From positions 6,052-15,117 of the forward strand of contig DIYC01000084.1 of the NCBI GenBank assembly GCA_002428895.1: a stretch of 9,066 bases of DNA. Reading direction: 5' to 3'. This document shows, in pieces, positions 6,465 through 9,066 of this stretch (its first letter is position 1; each line of letters opens with the position of its first letter). The notes below the pieces were generated by a model. The model saw only the letters and a program-made list of their open reading frames with translations, did not search any database and was not told the DNA's origin. This stretch comes from Burkholderiales bacterium UBA6064. Lineage in GTDB: Bacteria > Pseudomonadota > Gammaproteobacteria > Burkholderiales > Burkholderiaceae_B. Made by a program: the position numbers and the translations under genes.

Positions 6465-7715
6465 CTACTGCATGCAACGAATCATCACTTGACCAAAACC
6501 AGAACAGCTCACTTGCTCAGACCCTGGCAGATCACGCGCAAAATCGTAAGTCACTTTCTTAGACTCGATGGCTTTACTCATCGCATGAATAATTAAATCA
6601 GCAGCTTCTGTCCACCCCATGTGGCGTAACATCATTTCCGCTGACAAAATTTCTGAACCTGGGTTTACCATGTCTTTGCCTGCATATTTAGGCGCAGTAC
6701 CGTGTGTGGCTTCGAATAATCCAATTGAATCGGACAAATTAGCACCTGGTGCAATACCAATGCCACCTACCTGCGCTGCCAACGCATCGGAGATATAATC
6801 ACCATTCAAATTCATGGTAGCAATCACGCTGTATTCTTCAGGGCGTAGCAAAATTTGCTGCAAAAAGGCATCGGCAATATTGTCTTTAATCACAATGTCA
6901 CCATGTGCAGCCTTAATCACCATCCAAGGCCCACCGTCGAGCAACTGTGCACCAAATTCATTTTTTGCCAATGCGTAACCCCAAGCGGCAAAAGCACCTT
7001 CGGTGAACTTCATGATATTGCCTTTATGCACAATAGTCACCGAAGGTTTTTTATTATCGATTGCGTATTGAATCGCCTTTCTCATCAATCGCTCAGTACC
7101 TTCTTTAGAAACAGGCTTAATGCCAATACCCGAAGTGTTTGGAAAACGAATTTTGCTCACTTTAAATTCTTGCTGTAAAAATTGAATCAGCTTTTTCGCT
7201 TTTTCACTTTCAGCTTCAAACTCAATACCTGCATAAATATCCTCGCTGTTTTCTCTGAAAATAACCATGTCTGTTTTTTCAGGTTCTTTAACGGGACTGG
7301 GCACACCCGAGAAATAACGAACAGGTCGCAAACACACATACAAATCAAGTTGCTGCCGAAGAGCCACATTAATTGAACGAATGCCACCACCAACGGGCGT
7401 GGTTAAAGGGCCTTTAATCGATACAACATATTCTTTTAAGGCATGCAACGTTTCATCGGGTAGCCAAACATCGGGGCCATACACTCGCGTTGATTTTTCA
7501 CCGGCAAAAATTTCCATCCAACTGATTGCCCGCTTGCCCGCATACGCTTTTTTAACCGCAGCATCGACCACTTGAATCATGACAGGGGTAATATCAACGC
7601 CAATACCATCACCTTCAATAAATGGGATGATAGGCTGATTAGGCACGTTCAGCGACCCATCTTGATTGACAGTAATTTTTTTGCCAACTTCTGGGATTTT
7701 GATGTGTTGATACAT
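6465..7715 (-). CDS. icd: Isocitrate dehydrogenase, NADP-dependent
   Basis: This TCA-cycle enzyme oxidatively decarboxylates isocitrate to 2-oxoglutarate and makes NADPH. The protein is 416 aa, the same length as E. coli Icd, and is near-collinear with it. Substrate-site residues include Ser114, Asn116 and Arg120 in [13 protein letters not shown], then Arg130, Arg154 and Tyr161 in [11 protein letters not shown]. The metal-binding aspartates are in [18 protein letters not shown] preference is indicated by HGTAPKYAG and by Tyr followed four residues later by Arg in VTYDFAR, the equivalents of E. coli Lys344, Tyr345, Tyr391 and Arg395. Ser114 corresponds to the serine phosphorylated by AceK in E. 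coli; no aceK lies in this window. GGAG (7724-7721) sits 5 bases before the ATG. It is a single gene, divergent from the right-end gene and convergent with the cold-shock gene. No good terminator is visible directly after its stop. Confidence 0.97.
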   Translation of the reverse strand: MYQHIKIPEVGKKITVNQDGSLNVPNQPIIPFIEGDGIGVDITPVMIQVVDAAVKKAYAGKRAISWMEIFAGEKSTRVYGPDVWLPDETLHALKEYVVSIKGPLTTPVGGGIRSINVALRQQLDLYVCLRPVRYFSGVPSPVKEPEKTDMVIFRENSEDIYAGIEFEAESEKAKKLIQFLQQEFKVSKIRFPNTSGIGIKPVSKEGTERLMRKAIQYAIDNKKPSVTIVHKGNIMKFTEGAFAAWGYALAKNEFGAQLLDGGPWMVIKAAHGDIVIKDNIADAFLQQILLRPEEYSVIATMNLNGDYISDALAAQVGGIGIAPGANLSDSIGLFEATHGTAPKYAGKDMVNPGSEILSAEMMLRHMGWTEAADLIIHAMSKAIESKKVTYDFARDLPGSEQVSCSGFGQVMIRCMQ

Positions 7716-7757
7716 ACGTTCTCCGATGATGAAATGTTGTTAGAATGTTATCGTTTC

Positions 7758-7786
7758 AGTGTATCCGCAGATTGCTTAAACCACAA
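7758..7786 (-). promoter_or_regulatory. Candidate sigma70 promoter of icd
   Basis: On the minus strand TTGTGG (7786-7781) and TACACT (7763-7758) are 17 bases apart, matching 3 of 6 and 4 of 6 consensus positions. The start site would lie near 7751, giving a leader of about 35 nt that includes the GGAG ribosome site. Confidence 0.35.
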
Positions 7787-7816
7787 TCGTTCACGCTCAA
7801 AAGAAAAATCGTTATG

Positions 7817-7832
7817 GCAAATTTGCTATAGT
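7817..7832 (+). promoter_or_regulatory. Palindrome GCAAATTTGC joined to an extended -10 element
   Basis: GCAAATTTGC (7817-7826) is a perfect 10-bp palindrome whose last three bases run into TGCTATAGT (7824-7832), an extended -10 motif reading rightward. No -35 is visible 17 bases upstream. It could be an operator-controlled second promoter for the right-end gene or for a short RNA, or chance. Confidence 0.3.
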
Positions 7833-7922
7833 GATCTCGAATCCGAAGAAAACACAAATGTCCTGTTGCTGAGATATTTACTGTACAGGTGACTTAATCA
7901 AAATAAAGTGAACTGGCTATAG

Positions 7923-7959
7923 GTTAAATTTTTCTTAAAAAGAATGGAACTTTTATAAT
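7923..7959 (+). promoter_or_regulatory. Promoter of the right-end gene with PmrA-like TTAA direct repeat
   Basis: A perfect TATAAT lies at 7954-7959. No good -35 hexamer is at the correct distance. Instead GTTAA (7923-7927) and CTTAA (7934-7938) form a direct repeat with an 11-bp period and TT at the middle positions expected of the PmrA consensus (CTTAA, then N2-TT-N2, then CTTAA). A start near 7966 leaves a leader of about 58 nt. The arrangement suits a response-regulator-activated promoter. Assignment to PmrA is inference from motif similarity. Confidence 0.5.
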
Positions 7960-8023
7960 TGAATAGCCACTAAGTCAGGTTAATCACCCCCAGTTACCCT
8001 ACTTATTTAGTGATGAGGTTTCT

Positions 8024-9066
8024 ATGAGCCCCCCACCCGTTCAAGCACGGCAACAAGAAGTCTCACAAAGTGATCCATCTGACCTGTCGTCAGTCGATTT
8101 AGCTGTTCAAGGGGCAATGAGTCATGCCACTTCGGTTGGGGCGCAAACCCAGTTTGTTCATGAAATTGATGAAGGTAAGCTGTATAACGCTAATCAGCCT
8201 GCGTCCTTGCCAAATAGGTTAGCTGAAAACTTGGGTCAGCATTTTGAACAGTGTATTACGCATAATTTGCCGCTGATCTCGTTTCACTCGCCACGTGGTT
8301 ATCGTAAATGTCTTGATTTAATCAATGCCACAAACACAGTGAAGAGCGCACCACAAGTGCCCACTGCGCTTCAACAATTAATGTCACATGGTTTTGATAA
8401 ACCGTTGAACATTAGAACAAGCAACGGTGAAACTCTTGAACTGCTTTTGAAAAAAGAGGATGTTAAATACAACGATAAAAATGATGTTCCGTACTTTACT
8501 GCAAGCGTGAAGGTTATGAAAAATGGTAACGAAAGTACGCTTGAAATTCTTGAAATGGCACCACAATTTGATGGCAAGGCACTCAGAGAAAATGATCTGC
8601 AAACCTGTTATGAATTGGCTAAAGATTTTAGTATTGAGAAACTCCCTGGGCAATTTAGGTCACTAGGTGATTTAGATGCAACTCTTGGGCAATTTACTTC
8701 CGCAAAAGGGGTAGGCCGTTCTGCTGCGATGCTAATACTCAGTAAGTTTGATGAAACACTTCAAAGCACACAACCCTTAAGTTGGCCAAAAAACTTCAAT
8801 GACGCAACTGAGTTAATTGCTGACATTGTTGAGCAGCTACAAACGAAAACCGGCAACGCCCAATTTGGTTACTTATGTAATCACGATATGAAACAGAGTT
8901 TAGCCAACATCTGCTTGCGCAGGACTGAAACGAAATTAGATTTGGTCAATCGGTTAGCCCAAGCGCGTGCATCACAACCTGCTGTTTCTCCAACGATTAA
9001 AAGTACTCCAGTTGCAGCCGTTCTAAGCGCTGCAAAGCAACCGAAGCCGCAACCAGCTGTTGTACC
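8024..9066 (+). CDS. Putative effector with degenerate tyrosine-phosphatase-like domain (partial, 3' end beyond window)
   Basis: This is an open frame of 347 complete codons without a stop, cut by the window end. The start is supported by GAGG (8015-8018) five bases upstream and the promoter before it. I do not recognise the family with certainty. There is no signal peptide or membrane segment. Residues 1-30 are polar and Pro/Gln/Ser-rich. A globular part (about 55-310) contains T-S-A-K-G-V-G-R-S at 225-233, which overlays the tyrosine-phosphatase signature H-C-x5-R-S/T with His and Cys replaced by Thr225 and Ser226. Hydrophobic AAMLI follows as in YopH (GVGRTAQLI), and IADIVEQLQTKTGNAQ (265-280) resembles the later helix and Q-loop. 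A WPD acid loop is not recognisable; APQFD at 180-184 is the nearest. From about 314 the chain becomes Ala/Pro/Gln/Lys-rich and is probably disordered. It may be a pseudophosphatase or an unrelated protein with a chance P-loop. Confidence 0.75.
   Translation, partial: MSPPPVQARQQEVSQSDPSDLSSVDLAVQGAMSHATSVGAQTQFVHEIDEGKLYNANQPASLPNRLAENLGQHFEQCITHNLPLISFHSPRGYRKCLDLINATNTVKSAPQVPTALQQLMSHGFDKPLNIRTSNGETLELLLKKEDVKYNDKNDVPYFTASVKVMKNGNESTLEILEMAPQFDGKALRENDLQTCYELAKDFSIEKLPGQFRSLGDLDATLGQFTSAKGVGRSAAMLILSKFDETLQSTQPLSWPKNFNDATELIADIVEQLQTKTGNAQFGYLCNHDMKQSLANICLRRTETKLDLVNRLAQARASQPAVSPTIKSTPVAAVLSAAKQPKPQPAVV

Noticed and set aside
7881..7888. CTGTACAG as a LexA box
   Set aside because: A gammaproteobacterial LexA site needs CTGT-N8-ACAG; here the halves are adjacent.
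7572..7892. 106-codon plus-strand ORF overlapping the icd start
   Set aside because: About half is antisense to conserved icd, there is no family resemblance, and the rest covers the icd promoter region.
1..9066. CRISPR arrays, insertion sequences, integrase or attachment sites, tRNA or rRNA genes
   Set aside because: No regularly spaced repeats, transposase-like proteins, terminal inverted repeats or tRNA cloverleaf sequences were seen.

Overview
The window looks like chromosomal DNA of an AT-leaning gammaproteobacterium. It holds seven complete genes and one gene that runs off the right end. Sequence identity is clearest for coaBC, dut, clpA, clpS and icd, all of which resemble their Escherichia coli counterparts closely. 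The neighbourhood of icd, a small cold-shock gene, clpS and clpA is a familiar gammaproteobacterial grouping. A possible PmrA-type box in front of a protein with a eukaryote-like phosphatase signature hints at a host-associated lineage such as the Legionellales (Legionella, Coxiella and relatives). That placement is inference, not proof.

Layout. Positions 129-3017 (+) form a tight rightward cluster: coaBC (coenzyme A synthesis), dut (dUTPase, overlapping coaBC by 23 bases) and a two-TM diguanylate cyclase 38 bases further on. This cluster converges on a leftward clpS-clpA pair (5771 to 3088), whose genes share an ATGA stop/start overlap. The short convergent junction (3018-3087) contains two inverted repeats. 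A 424-base intergenic region (5772-6195) carries a possible leaderless clpS promoter, a leftward terminator-like hairpin, and the promoter and about 75-nt leader of a 73-aa cold-shock protein (+). A strong rightward terminator (6430-6459) separates the cold-shock gene from icd (7715 to 6465, -). The 308-base region 7716-8023 holds a likely icd promoter on the minus strand and a rightward promoter with a perfect -10 and a TTAA direct repeat at the -35 position. The last gene (8024 onward, +) is open at the window end.

How the genes work together. ClpS delivers N-degron substrates to ClpA, which unfolds them for ClpP. CoaBC makes 4'-phosphopantetheine. Dut removes dUTP and supplies dUMP. Icd makes 2-oxoglutarate and NADPH. 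These are housekeeping functions. The accessory signals are the diguanylate cyclase attached to the coaBC-dut cluster and the right-end gene. The latter encodes a P-loop resembling the tyrosine-phosphatase HC-x5-R(S/T) signature with Ser in place of the catalytic Cys, so it may be a pseudophosphatase-type secreted effector. That gene and its promoter are the most interesting part of the window.
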